Shown here one piece after another: positions 40,483-48,561 of a DNA stretch of 64,000 nucleotides (within the stretch, counting starts at the first letter, position 1; every line of letters starts with the position of its first letter). The stretch is from NCBI GenBank assembly GCA_035626595.1, contig DASPNJ010000136.1:46677-110676 (forward strand). Direction: 5' to 3'. The DNA is from JAQGMV01 sp035626595. Lineage in GTDB: Bacteria; Pseudomonadota; Gammaproteobacteria; Burkholderiales; SG8-41. Under the pieces are notes generated by a model. That model was not told the DNA's origin. It was given only the letters and a program-made list of their open reading frames with translations, and made no database searches. The position numbers and the translations under genes are program-made.

Positions 40483-40979
40483 TTGCCCATCCGCTTGACC
40501 AGCCCGAGCACGTCGGCCGCGTGGCCCCGGGCGCTGACGCCGTAAAGCGCGTGCTTCACGCGCCCCTTGCGATCGATGATGAACGTGGAGCGCACGATGC
40601 CGGTTTTCCTGCGGCCATCCATCTCTTTCTCCTGAAGCACGCCATAGCGCTGGCACACTTCGCCGTCGGCGTCCGACAGGAGCTGCACGCACAGCCCGTG
40701 CTTGTCGCGGAACTCGCCATGGGACATGCAATCGTCCATGCTCACGCCCAGCACCACTGTGTTCAGGCGCGTGAAGTCGTCTTCGAGCTCGCTGAAATCG
40801 ATCGCTTCCATCGTGCAGCCGGGGGTGCCGTCGCGCGGATAGAAGTAGAGGACGACGTTGCGCGCGTCCTTGAAGTCTTCGAGGCTCACGACGTTCAAGT
40901 CGGCATCGGGAAGACCGAACGGTGGAGCCGGCTGCCCCGGCTGCAGCAGAACGCGATCTTCTCCCCGCACTAACTCCAC
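40473..40979 (-). CDS. bcp: Thioredoxin-dependent thiol peroxidase (Bcp/PrxQ)
   Basis: 168-residue peroxiredoxin. Peroxidatic Cys is C55 (YPRDGTPGCTMEAIDF). The resolving Cys at the usual +5 position is Ile-Asp here, so C84, C97 or C109 must serve, as in atypical PrxQ, or it may be 1-Cys. GTG at 40979 is chosen because GGGAGG lies seven bases upstream; longer starts lack an SD and run into the divergent roxA promoter. It reduces peroxides with thioredoxin. Operon with slyD. Confidence 0.92.
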   Translation of the reverse strand: MELVRGEDRVLLQPGQPAPPFGLPDADLNVVSLEDFKDARNVVLYFYPRDGTPGCTMEAIDFSELEDDFTRLNTVVLGVSMDDCMSHGEFRDKHGLCVQLLSDADGEVCQRYGVLQEKEMDGRRKTGIVRSTFIIDRKGRVKHALYGVSARGHAADVLGLVKRMGKCK

Positions 40980-41083
40980 GAGCGAGCCTCCCTCGACGTG
41001 TAAACGGATTGTGTGAACAATCCCTGCGCCGGTCAAGAACCGCACACGCGTTGCACCAACCGAACCGTTCATCATCGTTTTAC

Positions 41084-42214
41084 ATGAAAAAGAGTTTTCT
41101 CGCCGGTCTGACGCATGGCGAGTTCCTGCACAGGCACTGGCAGAAGAGACCACTCTTGGCATGCAAGGCGCTTGCCGAGCACGCCGGCGCGATCGATCGC
41201 GAGCACCTGTTCGAGCTTGCAGGCCGGGAGGCGATCGAATCGCGGATCGTCGTGCGCGCGCGCGGCGGCTGGCGCGTTCGGCACGGGCCGTTCACGCGGC
41301 GCGACATCGATCGTCTGCCGCGCAACGGCTGGACGCTGCTCGTGCAGGGCGTCGATACGGCGCTGCGGGCTGCCTCGCGCCTCACCCGGGCGTTTTCGTT
41401 CATCCCATACGCGCGGCTCGACGACGTGATGGTGAGCTATGCCGCACCGGGTGGCGGCGTGGGCCCGCACTTCGACAGCTACGACGTGTTTCTGGTACAG
41501 GGCGCGGGCCGACGGCGCTGGCGGATCGGGCGTCAGCCGGACCTCACGCTCGTACCGAACACGCCGCTCAAGATCCTCGCGCGCTTCGCGCCGGATCGCG
41601 AGTGGACGCTCGGCCCCGGGGATGTCCTGTATCTGCCGCCGCTCTGGGCCCACGACGGCGTCGCCCTCGATGAGTGCATCACGTACTCGGTGGGATTTCG
41701 CGCCCCGACCGCACAGGAGCTGGGCTCGCGGTTTCTCGATTTCCTCCAGGACCACCTCGCGCTGAAAGGTCGGTACGCCGACCCGGACGTGCGGCCGACG
41801 CGCGCACCGGGACGTATCCCGACGGACCTCGTCGCACGCGGCGCCGCGATGCTCGAGGCGCTGCGATGGTCGCGCAGCGACGTCGCCGAGTTCCTTGGAC
41901 GCTATCTGAGCGAGCCGAAGCCGAACATCGTGTTCGAGCGCCCGCGCCGGCCGTTGTCGGCGGCGGTGTTCGGCGCACGGGCTGCCGCGGCCGGCCTTCG
42001 GCTCGCGCTGCCGACACGGATGCTGTTCGACGAGCGCACGGTTTTCGTGAACGGCGAAGCGGCGGCGTTGCCGCGCCGCGGCCGCAAGGTTCTCGTGCGT
42101 CTTGCCAACGACCGCGCCGTCGCGCCGCCGCTCGTGATCGACCGCGCCGCCCGGGATCTTCTTTACGCGTGGTACCTCGCCGGATATATTGCCTTCGGAT
42201 CCGCAGACACATGA
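41084..42214 (+). CDS. roxA: Ribosomal protein uL16 arginine hydroxylase (RoxA/YcfD-like cupin)
   Basis: 376-residue JmjC-type 2-oxoglutarate/Fe(II) oxygenase. The metal triad is H129-x-D131 (VGPHFDSYDVFL) and H190 (PPLWAHDG), matching H125/D127/H187 of YcfD, which hydroxylates an Arg of ribosomal protein uL16. The N-terminus is MKKSFLAGLTHGEFLHRHWQKRPLL. Divergent from bcp with 104 bases between starts. The stop is coupled (ATGA) to the following small gene. Substrate inferred from family. Confidence 0.92.
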   Translation: MKKSFLAGLTHGEFLHRHWQKRPLLACKALAEHAGAIDREHLFELAGREAIESRIVVRARGGWRVRHGPFTRRDIDRLPRNGWTLLVQGVDTALRAASRLTRAFSFIPYARLDDVMVSYAAPGGGVGPHFDSYDVFLVQGAGRRRWRIGRQPDLTLVPNTPLKILARFAPDREWTLGPGDVLYLPPLWAHDGVALDECITYSVGFRAPTAQELGSRFLDFLQDHLALKGRYADPDVRPTRAPGRIPTDLVARGAAMLEALRWSRSDVAEFLGRYLSEPKPNIVFERPRRPLSAAVFGARAAAAGLRLALPTRMLFDERTVFVNGEAAALPRRGRKVLVRLANDRAVAPPLVIDRAARDLLYAWYLAGYIAFGSADT

Positions 42215-42717
42215 CCTCCGCCCCGCCGTCCGTGCTGCCGCACGCCCAGTACGAGCGCTTCGAAAGCACGCGCGAGTACGAGGACATGTTCGACGACCTG
42301 GTCGCCCGGACGCAGAGCGTCATCCGCATATTCGATCGCTCGCTGTCCGCACGCTACAACGCACCTGCCCGCTGCACCCTGCTGCGCGAGTTTCTGCGCT
42401 CCAACCCGTCGAATCGGCTGTACATCGTCCTGCACGAGGTCGAAAGCATGGCGCGCGTCTGTCCGCGGTTCGTGGCGCTCCTCCAGCACTTCAGCCATGT
42501 CGCCAAAGTACGACAGACGCCGCGCTGGGCGCGTCATGTTTACGACCCGTTCGCGATCTTCGACGCGAGCCACTACCTCCATCGCTTCCATAGCGATCAC
42601 ATGCGCTATGCGCGTGGCCAGAACGAGCTCACGGGCGCGCAACAGTTGCTCGATCGTCACGCCGAGCTGTGGGAGGCATCGAAACCCGCGGCAGCTGCCA
42701 GCGTCCTGGGGCTCTGA
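42211..42717 (+). CDS. Conserved hypothetical protein coupled to roxA
   Basis: 168-residue soluble protein, MTSAPPSVLPHAQYERFES. The region TQSVIRIFDRSLSARYNAPARCTLLREFLRSNPSNRLYIVLHE resembles phospholipase D-like or PLD-nuclease N-terminal folds, but the HKD motif is not seen. The C-terminal half has HVYDPFAIFDASHYLHRFHSDHMR, again PLD-like in layout with His-Asp pairs. Proteins of this shape are common after roxA in betaproteobacteria. Function unknown; I infer only an uncharacterised PLD-related fold with low certainty. ATGA overlap with roxA ensures co-translation. Confidence 0.75.
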   Translation: MTSAPPSVLPHAQYERFESTREYEDMFDDLVARTQSVIRIFDRSLSARYNAPARCTLLREFLRSNPSNRLYIVLHEVESMARVCPRFVALLQHFSHVAKVRQTPRWARHVYDPFAIFDASHYLHRFHSDHMRYARGQNELTGAQQLLDRHAELWEASKPAAAASVLGL

Positions 42718-42853
42718 CGCACGGCGCCGCTAGCATCGCGCGCGAGCTAGCGTGTACAATCAAAATGACGGACGGATATTCCGCTTCAGGTCGAATACTC
42801 CGCACCGTTTCACGCAGCACATTCCGGTGATCCCCCTCGATAAAGGAAAAATC

Positions 42854-43144
42854 ATGACACGCTCGCTTTTGATCGCCGCTCTGGTGGCGATCGGCCTCAC
42901 GGCCTGCAAGAAGGAAGAGAAAGTGGTTGCACCGCCGCCCGCTCCGGCGCCGAGCGCGCCGACCGCAGCGCCGACACCGGCTCCGACGCCCGCACCCGGT
43001 GCGGAAGCGCCGAAGGCCGATGCATCCGCGCCCGGCGGCGGCGCCGCTGCATCGAGCTCCGCCGGTGGAGCGAGCGCAGGCGCCGCGCCGTCGACCCCGA
43101 CGCCGTCTTCGCCGAGCGAGTCGAAGCCCGACGAGAAAAAGTAA
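42854..43144 (+). CDS. Low-complexity Pro/Ala lipoprotein, unknown function
   Basis: 96-residue predicted lipoprotein: MTRSLLIAALVAIGLTAC-KKEEKVVA, lipobox LTAC, then about 75 residues dominated by Pro, Ala, Thr, Ser and Gly (APTPAPTPAPG, SSAGGASAGAAP), ending KPDEKK. AAAGGA precedes ATG. A strong intrinsic terminator follows (43167-43193), then a family B repeat. Parallel in design to the lipoprotein at 16837-17244: Lys/Glu-rich stub after the lipid Cys, then an unstructured linker. Probably a surface or periplasmic tether. No domain recognised. Confidence 0.72.
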   Translation: MTRSLLIAALVAIGLTACKKEEKVVAPPPAPAPSAPTAAPTPAPTPAPGAEAPKADASAPGGGAAASSSAGGASAGAAPSTPTPSSPSESKPDEKK

Positions 43145-43166
43145 CGCGCGCTTCGAAGAACAAGAA

Positions 43167-43193
43167 AAGCCGGCCTGAGGGCCGGCTTTTTTT
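43167..43193 (+). terminator. Intrinsic terminator after the Pro/Ala lipoprotein gene
   Basis: AAGCCGGCC-tga-GGGCCGGCTT followed by TTTTT, a textbook GC hairpin with T-tract, 22 bases after the stop codon. Confidence 0.9.
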
Positions 43194-43207
43194 ATGTGTT
43201 TTATCTA

Positions 43208-43280
43208 CATGCGCGGCGGCCGCCGCGCTAGGCGATTTTTTGCAGCGCGTGACGCGTGTAGCGCGTCACGCGCTGCGTCG
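43208..43280 (+). repeat. Repeat family B copy 5, inverted, with hairpins 2 and 1
   Basis: Reading plus: palindrome GCGCGGCGGCCGCCGCGC (43211-43228) = hairpin 2, linker TAGGCGATTTTTTGC, then hairpin 1: GCAGCGCGTGACGCG (43242-43256)-tgtag-CGCGTCACGCGCTGC (43262-43276), a 15-bp perfect stem. The reverse complement gives hairpin 1, GCAAAAAA linker, hairpin 2, as in the other four copies. The T-tract orientation again suits the upstream plus-strand gene. Confidence 0.8.
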
Positions 43281-43288
43281 TAGGTTTT

Positions 43289-44056
43289 TCAGCGGATGTC
43301 GCGCCAGGCGAAGCCTTCGCTCTGAGACGCGATCGCGATCCATGCCGGATCGCACCCGAGGGCCGACGAGACGGCAGCGCGCGCGAGCTCCGGTGTATTG
43401 TTCTGCGCGGAGAGATGGGCCGCCACGAAATGCTGCAGACGACTGCAGTCGATGCCCGCCACGATGCGGGCCGAGGTCTGGTTGTCGAGATGGCCGTAGC
43501 GACTCGAGATGCGCCGCTTGAGCGTCGGCGGATAGGGGCCGTTCATCAGGAGCTCGAGATCGTGGTTGCACTCGAGCACGAGCGAGTCGATCCCGGAGAG
43601 CATGTTACGGATGTGCGGCGTCTCGTCGCCCGCGTCGGTCAGAAGGCCGAGCCTCTTGTCCCCGTCGCTGAACACGAACTGGCTGGGCTCACGCGCGTCG
43701 TGCGGTACCGGATAGGGATGCACTTCGATGTCTCCGACGACGAAGGGGCTGTGGCTGTCGATCAGGCACACCTGCGGCAGCATCGAGCCGTCCGCGCCGA
43801 GCGCTACCAGCGTTCCGTACGTGAGATACACCGGCAGCTCGTGGCGGCGCGCGAGACGCGCGACGCCGCCGGCATGATCGTCGTGCTCGTGGGTGATGAG
43901 CACCGCCGCGAGGTCCGAGGCCGCGAGGCCAAGCCGCGCCAGCCGCGCGACGGTATCGGAGAGGTTGAAACCACAGTCGACGAGGAGGCGGGTTCCGCCC
44001 GACTCGACGAGTAGACCGTTACCTTCGCTGCCGCTGCCCAACGATGCGAATCGCAC
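43289..44056 (-). CDS. MBL-fold metallo-hydrolase (YycJ/WalJ-like)
   Basis: 255-residue beta-lactamase-fold hydrolase. The metal motif H56-x-H58-x-D60-H61 (ITHEHDDHAGG) is intact, with HDAREPSQFVF and LTDAGDETPH. The family includes YycJ/WalJ, implicated in DNA or cell-wall metabolism, and many uncharacterised phosphodiesterases. The start is GTG/ATG-type MRFASLGSGSEGNG. It lies 18 bases after bamC on the same strand; the order dapA-bamC-MBL is conserved in betaproteobacteria. Confidence 0.9.
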   Translation of the reverse strand: MRFASLGSGSEGNGLLVESGGTRLLVDCGFNLSDTVARLARLGLAASDLAAVLITHEHDDHAGGVARLARRHELPVYLTYGTLVALGADGSMLPQVCLIDSHSPFVVGDIEVHPYPVPHDAREPSQFVFSDGDKRLGLLTDAGDETPHIRNMLSGIDSLVLECNHDLELLMNGPYPPTLKRRISSRYGHLDNQTSARIVAGIDCSRLQHFVAAHLSAQNNTPELARAAVSSALGCDPAWIAIASQSEGFAWRDIR

Positions 44057-44074
44057 CGCCGGATTATCGCAGCT

Positions 44075-45235
44075 TTAGCGCAGTTGTTCGTGCAGCAGCG
44101 TGAGAATCCTGCTTGCGGTCGCCGACTGATCGCGCGCGCCCTCCTTGCTGAGGACGTTCACCTCGGCGCGATCGCCCATGTCCTTCACCACCACACGGTA
44201 CTGCTCGGCTTTCTGGCGGTCGTCGCTGCCCCAGAACTTGAAGCGCGAGAGCCAGCCGCGATTGTCCGCGCTGCGATTGTCGATGCCGGGATCGATATAG
44301 CGCACGAAATAGATGCCCTTCGAGCGGTCGCGGTCCTCCACGGTGAAGCCGACGCGGTCGAGCGCCAGCCCGACGCGGCGCCATGCGCGGTCGAACTGCT
44401 CTTCGAGCATGAGGCCGGCACCGTCACCGCCTTTGCGCAGCGTCGCGCGCGGGGCCGCCGGCGTGGCGCGCGTGATCTGCGTCTTCGCGCGCTCTTCCTG
44501 CACGCCGAGACGCACCATCATTCGCCGCAGCATTTCGGCTTCGAGCTCGGGACTGGGGGGCCGCGGCTGCCACCGCGTCTGGTCCCCGTCCGCAGTGCCC
44601 GACGCAAGGCCGGTATAAACCTCTTCCATGCCGCGGTGGCTGATGTAGATCTCGGTCGTACCGGGCTGCGCGCCCCGTTCGAGGCGCGTGCGGAACTTGT
44701 CGCGCTCCGAGGTCGAATACACCTGGTCGAGCACGCGGCCGAGGAAGTTGCGGATCATCCCGTCGGGAATGCGCGCGCGATTTTCCGCCCAGTCCGTCTC
44801 CATCACGCCGGCTTCCGGAATCTCGATGTTCACGAGGAAGCCCAGCTCCTGCCAGAACTCTTTCACGTGCGGCCAGAGCTTCTCGGGCTCGCCGTTCACC
44901 ACCAGCCAGCGCTGCGTGCCGGCGCGCTCGACGCGCGCGTTGTTCTGCACGGGCAGGATGCCCGGCCCCGCTGATGGATCGGCGCCGCGACCCTGGCGGT
45001 CCTTCTGGTATTCCGAGAATGTGGCCGAGCCCGCACTGCCGCCGCCCGGCACGACGAAACGATCGTCTCCAGTGGGGCGCGTCAGATCCGGCGGCACCTC
45101 GAGACGTTCGATCTGCTTGCTGCCCTGCGACTTGTATTCGACCTTCTTCGTCGGCAGCTCCAGATTGAAGCCGCTGCACGCGGCCAGAGCCGCGCCCGCC
45201 GCCAGGGCGGCGATGCGTAACAACACCATTTTCAT
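44075..45235 (-). CDS. bamC: Outer membrane assembly lipoprotein BamC
   Basis: 386-residue lipoprotein, MKMVLLRIAALAAGAALAAC-SGFNLELP, lipobox LAAC (C20). BamC domains follow: the N-terminal unstructured segment VEYKSQGSKQIERLEVPPDLT contacts BamD, then two helix-grip domains (from about 115 and about 260: EEQFDRAWRRVGLALDRVGF). Component of the BAM complex in the outer membrane. It follows dapA by 10 bases, a widely conserved order. Confidence 0.93.
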   Translation of the reverse strand: MKMVLLRIAALAAGAALAACSGFNLELPTKKVEYKSQGSKQIERLEVPPDLTRPTGDDRFVVPGGGSAGSATFSEYQKDRQGRGADPSAGPGILPVQNNARVERAGTQRWLVVNGEPEKLWPHVKEFWQELGFLVNIEIPEAGVMETDWAENRARIPDGMIRNFLGRVLDQVYSTSERDKFRTRLERGAQPGTTEIYISHRGMEEVYTGLASGTADGDQTRWQPRPPSPELEAEMLRRMMVRLGVQEERAKTQITRATPAAPRATLRKGGDGAGLMLEEQFDRAWRRVGLALDRVGFTVEDRDRSKGIYFVRYIDPGIDNRSADNRGWLSRFKFWGSDDRQKAEQYRVVVKDMGDRAEVNVLSKEGARDQSATASRILTLLHEQLR

Positions 45236-45245
45236 AGCTGAACCC

Positions 45246-46127
45246 TCAGACGAGCGCCGCCTGGCGCATCGCGTCGCGTACCTGATTGTGAAAGCCTTCC
45301 GCGAGGGGCGTGAGCGGCAGCCTGATACCGCCCCGGATGAGACCCAACTCGCGCACCGCCCATTTGACGGGGATCGGATTCGCCTCGCAGAAGAGCTGCC
45401 GGTGCAGCGCCAGCAGCTTGTTGTTGACCTCGCGCGCCGCCGCCGCGTTCCCGGCGACCGCCGCTTTGCACATCTCGTGCATGAGGCGGGGCGCGACGTT
45501 CGCGGTCACTGAAATGACGCCTTCGCCGCCGAGCAGCATGAGTCCCAGCGCCGTTGCGTCATCCCCGCTGTAGACGGCGAAGCCTTCGGGCTTGCGCTTC
45601 ATGAGCTCCGCGCCGCGCTGCAGATCCGCGGTCGCGTCCTTGATGCCGACGATATTCGGGATCTCCGCGAGCCTGAGCACCGTGTCGTTCTGAAGATCCG
45701 CGACGGTGCGTCCCGGCACGTTGTACACGAGGTGCGGCAGATCGACCGCTTCCGCGACTGCACGAAAGTGCCGATACAAGCCCTCCTGCGACGGCTTGTT
45801 GTAGTACGGCACGACGCTGAGACTCATGTCCGCGCCGGATTTCTTGGCGTGCTCGGCGAGGTGGATCGCCTCGCGCGTGGAGTTGGCGCCGGTCCCTGCG
45901 ATGATCGGAATGCGCTTCGCCGCGTGCTTGACGGCGGTGTCGATCAGCAGCGCGTGCTCCTCGAAGTCCACTGTCGGCGACTCGCCCGTGGTGCCGACCA
46001 CGACGATGCCGTCGGTGCCCTCGCGAACGTGCCAGTCGATGAGCTTCCTGAACGCATCGAGGTCGAGAGCGCCATCCTCATGCATGGGCGTCACGATCGC
46101 GACCAGCGAACCCTGGAGCTTCGTCAT
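45246..46127 (-). CDS. dapA: 4-hydroxy-tetrahydrodipicolinate synthase
   Basis: 293-residue DapA of lysine and diaminopimelate synthesis. The Schiff-base lysine is K163 (IVGIKDATAD), with Y134 in LVYNVPGRT and GTTGES near residue 46. ATG at 46127. It is the first gene of dapA-bamC-MBL; the upstream neighbour is a methyltransferase on the same strand (46153), 25 bases away. Confidence 0.97.
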   Translation of the reverse strand: MTKLQGSLVAIVTPMHEDGALDLDAFRKLIDWHVREGTDGIVVVGTTGESPTVDFEEHALLIDTAVKHAAKRIPIIAGTGANSTREAIHLAEHAKKSGADMSLSVVPYYNKPSQEGLYRHFRAVAEAVDLPHLVYNVPGRTVADLQNDTVLRLAEIPNIVGIKDATADLQRGAELMKRKPEGFAVYSGDDATALGLMLLGGEGVISVTANVAPRLMHEMCKAAVAGNAAAAREVNNKLLALHRQLFCEANPIPVKWAVRELGLIRGGIRLPLTPLAEGFHNQVRDAMRQAALV

Positions 46128-46152
46128 GATTTAGTCCTGAGAAAACAGCGCT

Positions 46153-46689
46153 CTACGGCGCCGTTTGACTGCGCGATTCTACCGCACAAATGCGTTGCAC
46201 CTGCGCCCGCCGCGGCGTCTCCACGACCCTGTCCTCGTAGGCGACGACGCGCAGGGCGCCCCTCACGACGTCCAGCAATTCGCCGGCGCGCAGGAGGAAT
46301 GCTGGATTGGACGGCCGGCCGTAGCGCTCGTTCCCGACCGCGAACGTTTCGTAGACGAGCACGCCGCCGCGCGCGAGCGCCGCGAGAAGCTCCGGAAAAA
46401 GCGGACGGTGCAGGTAGTTCGCGACGACGACGCCGTCGTACACACCGCGCTCGAAGGGCCATGGTCCATTCTCGATATCGGCGCAAAACGTGGTGATGGC
46501 AGGGGTGGCGTCGAGCCACGCGAGCGCTGCGGCGTCGCGGTCGACCGCATCGACGCGGTAGCCGCGCGCTGCCAGCCAGCGCGCATGCCGGCCGGCGCCG
46601 CTCGCGACATCGAGCACGCGCCCGCCCGCGGGGATCAGCGGCGCCCAGCGGGTGATCCACTCAGACGGCGTTTCGGTGTGCTGGTGCAT
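46153..46689 (-). CDS. Class I SAM-dependent methyltransferase
   Basis: 178-residue methyltransferase with motif I VLDVASGAGRHARWLAARGYRVDAVDRD and a post-I acidic residue. The short cap GVYDGVVVANYLHRPLFPELLAALARGGVLVYETFAVG fits the TehB-like small methyltransferases. Substrate unknown. ATG at 46689 is followed upstream by repeat family F (46710-46757), which may carry the promoter or leader. Confidence 0.85.
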   Translation of the reverse strand: MHQHTETPSEWITRWAPLIPAGGRVLDVASGAGRHARWLAARGYRVDAVDRDAAALAWLDATPAITTFCADIENGPWPFERGVYDGVVVANYLHRPLFPELLAALARGGVLVYETFAVGNERYGRPSNPAFLLRAGELLDVVRGALRVVAYEDRVVETPRRAQVQRICAVESRSQTAP

Positions 46690-46709
46690 GGCGCGCGCTG
46701 CCAGATCGA

Positions 46710-46757
46710 TCGGTGTGAGGAAAGGAGGTCATGGAGGGAAACTTGGGTTTGCCTCCG
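46710..46757. repeat. Repeat family F copy 2
   Basis: 48 bases from TCGGTGTG to GCCTCCG, colinear with 26074-26121 (41 of 48 identical by eye). The interior GGAGGGAAAC-ttg-GGTTTGCCTCC forms a near-perfect hairpin. Positioned between hss (stop 46793) and the methyltransferase gene. Confidence 0.85.
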
Positions 46758-46792
46758 TGGCGTAATTTGAAGACGCGTCGTTGCGCGCAGCG

Positions 46793-48208
46793 CTAAACGA
46801 CGCGAAAGTTCTTGAACTGCCACGGGTCGCCCGTATCCAGATCTTCCGGAAACGGATGGTTGCGGCCGGCGAGCGGTGTCCAGTCGCTGTAGACGCCCAC
46901 GACGCTTCCCAGATACGGGTTGGCGATCTCGAGCACGCGCTGAAAATCGACGTCATCCGGATCGATGATGCCGGCACGCGGATTCTCCATCGCCCAGACG
47001 ACCCCGCCCATCACACCGGCCGCGACCTGGATGCTGGTTGCGTTGTTGAACGGCGCGAGCTGGCGTGCTTCGTGCACTGAAATGCGCGAGCCGAACCAGT
47101 ACGCGCCGCGCTTGTGGCCCATGAGCAGCGCGCCGAGCTCGTCCACGCCGTCGTAAATCTCGTCCATGAAAATGCGGCGCTGCTCCTGCCCGATCCAGCC
47201 CTTGCCCGCGAGCTCGTGCACCGACAGCACGGTGTCGTCGCAGGGGTGGTAGGCGTAATGGCAGGTCGGCCGGAACACGACCTTTCGCTTCTCGCGGACG
47301 GTGAAGTACTCGGAGATCGAGATCGCCTCGCCGTGCGTGATAAGCAAGCCGTGGAACTGGCCTTCCGTCGGCGTCCACGAGCGCACCTTGACCGACGCGC
47401 CCGGTCGCGTGAGATAGATCGCCGCCTTGCAGCCGAACGCGTGCTTCCGGCCGTCGCGCGGGAAGTGCCTCTCGTGCGAGCCCCAGCCGAGCTCGCACGG
47501 CTGCGAGCCCTCCCCGATGAAGCCGTCCACCGACCACGTGTTGACGAACTCGAAGCGGCGCTTGCGCGGGTTCGCCTGCTGCGTGTCGCGCTCGGCGCAG
47601 TGGATGACTTTCACGCCCAGACGCATCGCGAGCTGTGCCCATGCTTCACGCGTGCGCGGGATCGTCTCGTCGCCTTCGACATCACGCGCGAGGTTCACCA
47701 TCGCCTGCTTGACCCAGTGCGAAATGAGCCCCGGGTTTGCACCGTGCGTCGGCAGGATGGTCGGCGAATTCCGGTGCTTTTTCCTGAGCGCCATCACGGC
47801 TTCGCGCAAACCGTAGTTCGACCGGTGCGAAGGTGTCACGCTCGGATCGGTGTATCCGCCGAGCCACGGTTCGATGCAGGTGTCGAGATACATGGCGCCG
47901 CGCTCGCAGCAGAACTCGATCAGCGCGACGCTGGATACATCTACGGAAAGATTGAGGAGGAAATCGCCCGAACCGATCAGCGGCTCGAGCACCGCGCGAT
48001 AGTTTTCGCGCGTCAGGGGAATGACCTGGAACTTTATGCCGTAGTGCTCGGCCTCGGCGCGGCCGCGCTCGTCCCCCGTGACAATGGAGATGCGCTCGTA
48101 CGGCATGTCGATGTGTCGAAGCAGCAGCGGCAGCGAGCCCTGCCCCACCGATCCGAAGCCGACGAATACGAGCCTCCCCGCGAATTTGACGTGTTTTTGA
48201 CCTTCCAT
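46793..48208 (-). CDS. Homospermidine synthase
   Basis: 471-residue enzyme of the bacterial HSS family, making homospermidine from putrescine with NAD as hydride carrier. The N-terminal Rossmann motif is VFVGFGSVGQGSLPLL. The core conserved stretches LPTHGANPGLISHWVKQAM and VNTWSVDGFIGEGSQPCELGWGSHE are typical, and NATSIQVAAGVMGGVVWAM is near the C-terminus. The symbol hss is used elsewhere. Orphan here, with no other polyamine gene adjacent. A spermidine-like triamine may therefore be homospermidine in this organism. Confidence 0.92.
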   Translation of the reverse strand: MEGQKHVKFAGRLVFVGFGSVGQGSLPLLLRHIDMPYERISIVTGDERGRAEAEHYGIKFQVIPLTRENYRAVLEPLIGSGDFLLNLSVDVSSVALIEFCCERGAMYLDTCIEPWLGGYTDPSVTPSHRSNYGLREAVMALRKKHRNSPTILPTHGANPGLISHWVKQAMVNLARDVEGDETIPRTREAWAQLAMRLGVKVIHCAERDTQQANPRKRRFEFVNTWSVDGFIGEGSQPCELGWGSHERHFPRDGRKHAFGCKAAIYLTRPGASVKVRSWTPTEGQFHGLLITHGEAISISEYFTVREKRKVVFRPTCHYAYHPCDDTVLSVHELAGKGWIGQEQRRIFMDEIYDGVDELGALLMGHKRGAYWFGSRISVHEARQLAPFNNATSIQVAAGVMGGVVWAMENPRAGIIDPDDVDFQRVLEIANPYLGSVVGVYSDWTPLAGRNHPFPEDLDTGDPWQFKNFRVV

Positions 48209-48260
48209 TTCATATACAGCCTGGTGGCTTGCCGCGACGCGCGCGAGTCTACCACTACTG

Positions 48261-48530
48261 CTACCACCACCACGGCGGTGGCGGCGGATAGTAAATCGCG
48301 GGCGGCGGTGGCGGACGCCGTGGCGGCGGCGGTGGCTCCAGAGTCGGCGCCGGGGAGAGCGCCTTCAAATCGGCTGCGTCGAGCCGCCACACGGTCCCGG
48401 GCGCCGGATAGCCGGAGAGCGCTGCGGCTTCCTCTGCTCTCACCGAAACGACTTCGCCGTAACGCGGCGGCGCCGATTCGCATGCGGCGAGCAGCGCCGC
48501 GAGCATGAGTGCGGTAAGCCTGCAGTACAT
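48261..48530 (-). CDS. Small proline-rich lipoprotein, unknown function
   Basis: 89-residue protein MYCRLTALMLAALLAAC-ESAPPRYGEVVSV, lipobox LAAC, with a C-terminal tail of mostly Pro ending YYPPPPPWWW. AAAGGG eight bases upstream supports ATG at 48530 over an in-frame GTG at 48539. The mid-region (RAEEAAALSGYPAPGTVWRLDAADLK) may form a short folded segment. Likely anchored in the outer membrane. The three terminal Trp with Pro-rich tail suggest an envelope contact. No family recognised. Divergent from the aldehyde dehydrogenase gene. Confidence 0.68.
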   Translation of the reverse strand: MYCRLTALMLAALLAACESAPPRYGEVVSVRAEEAAALSGYPAPGTVWRLDAADLKALSPAPTLEPPPPPRRPPPPPAIYYPPPPPWWW

Positions 48531-48561
48531 GGAATTCACCCTTTGCTCGTATCATACAGGC

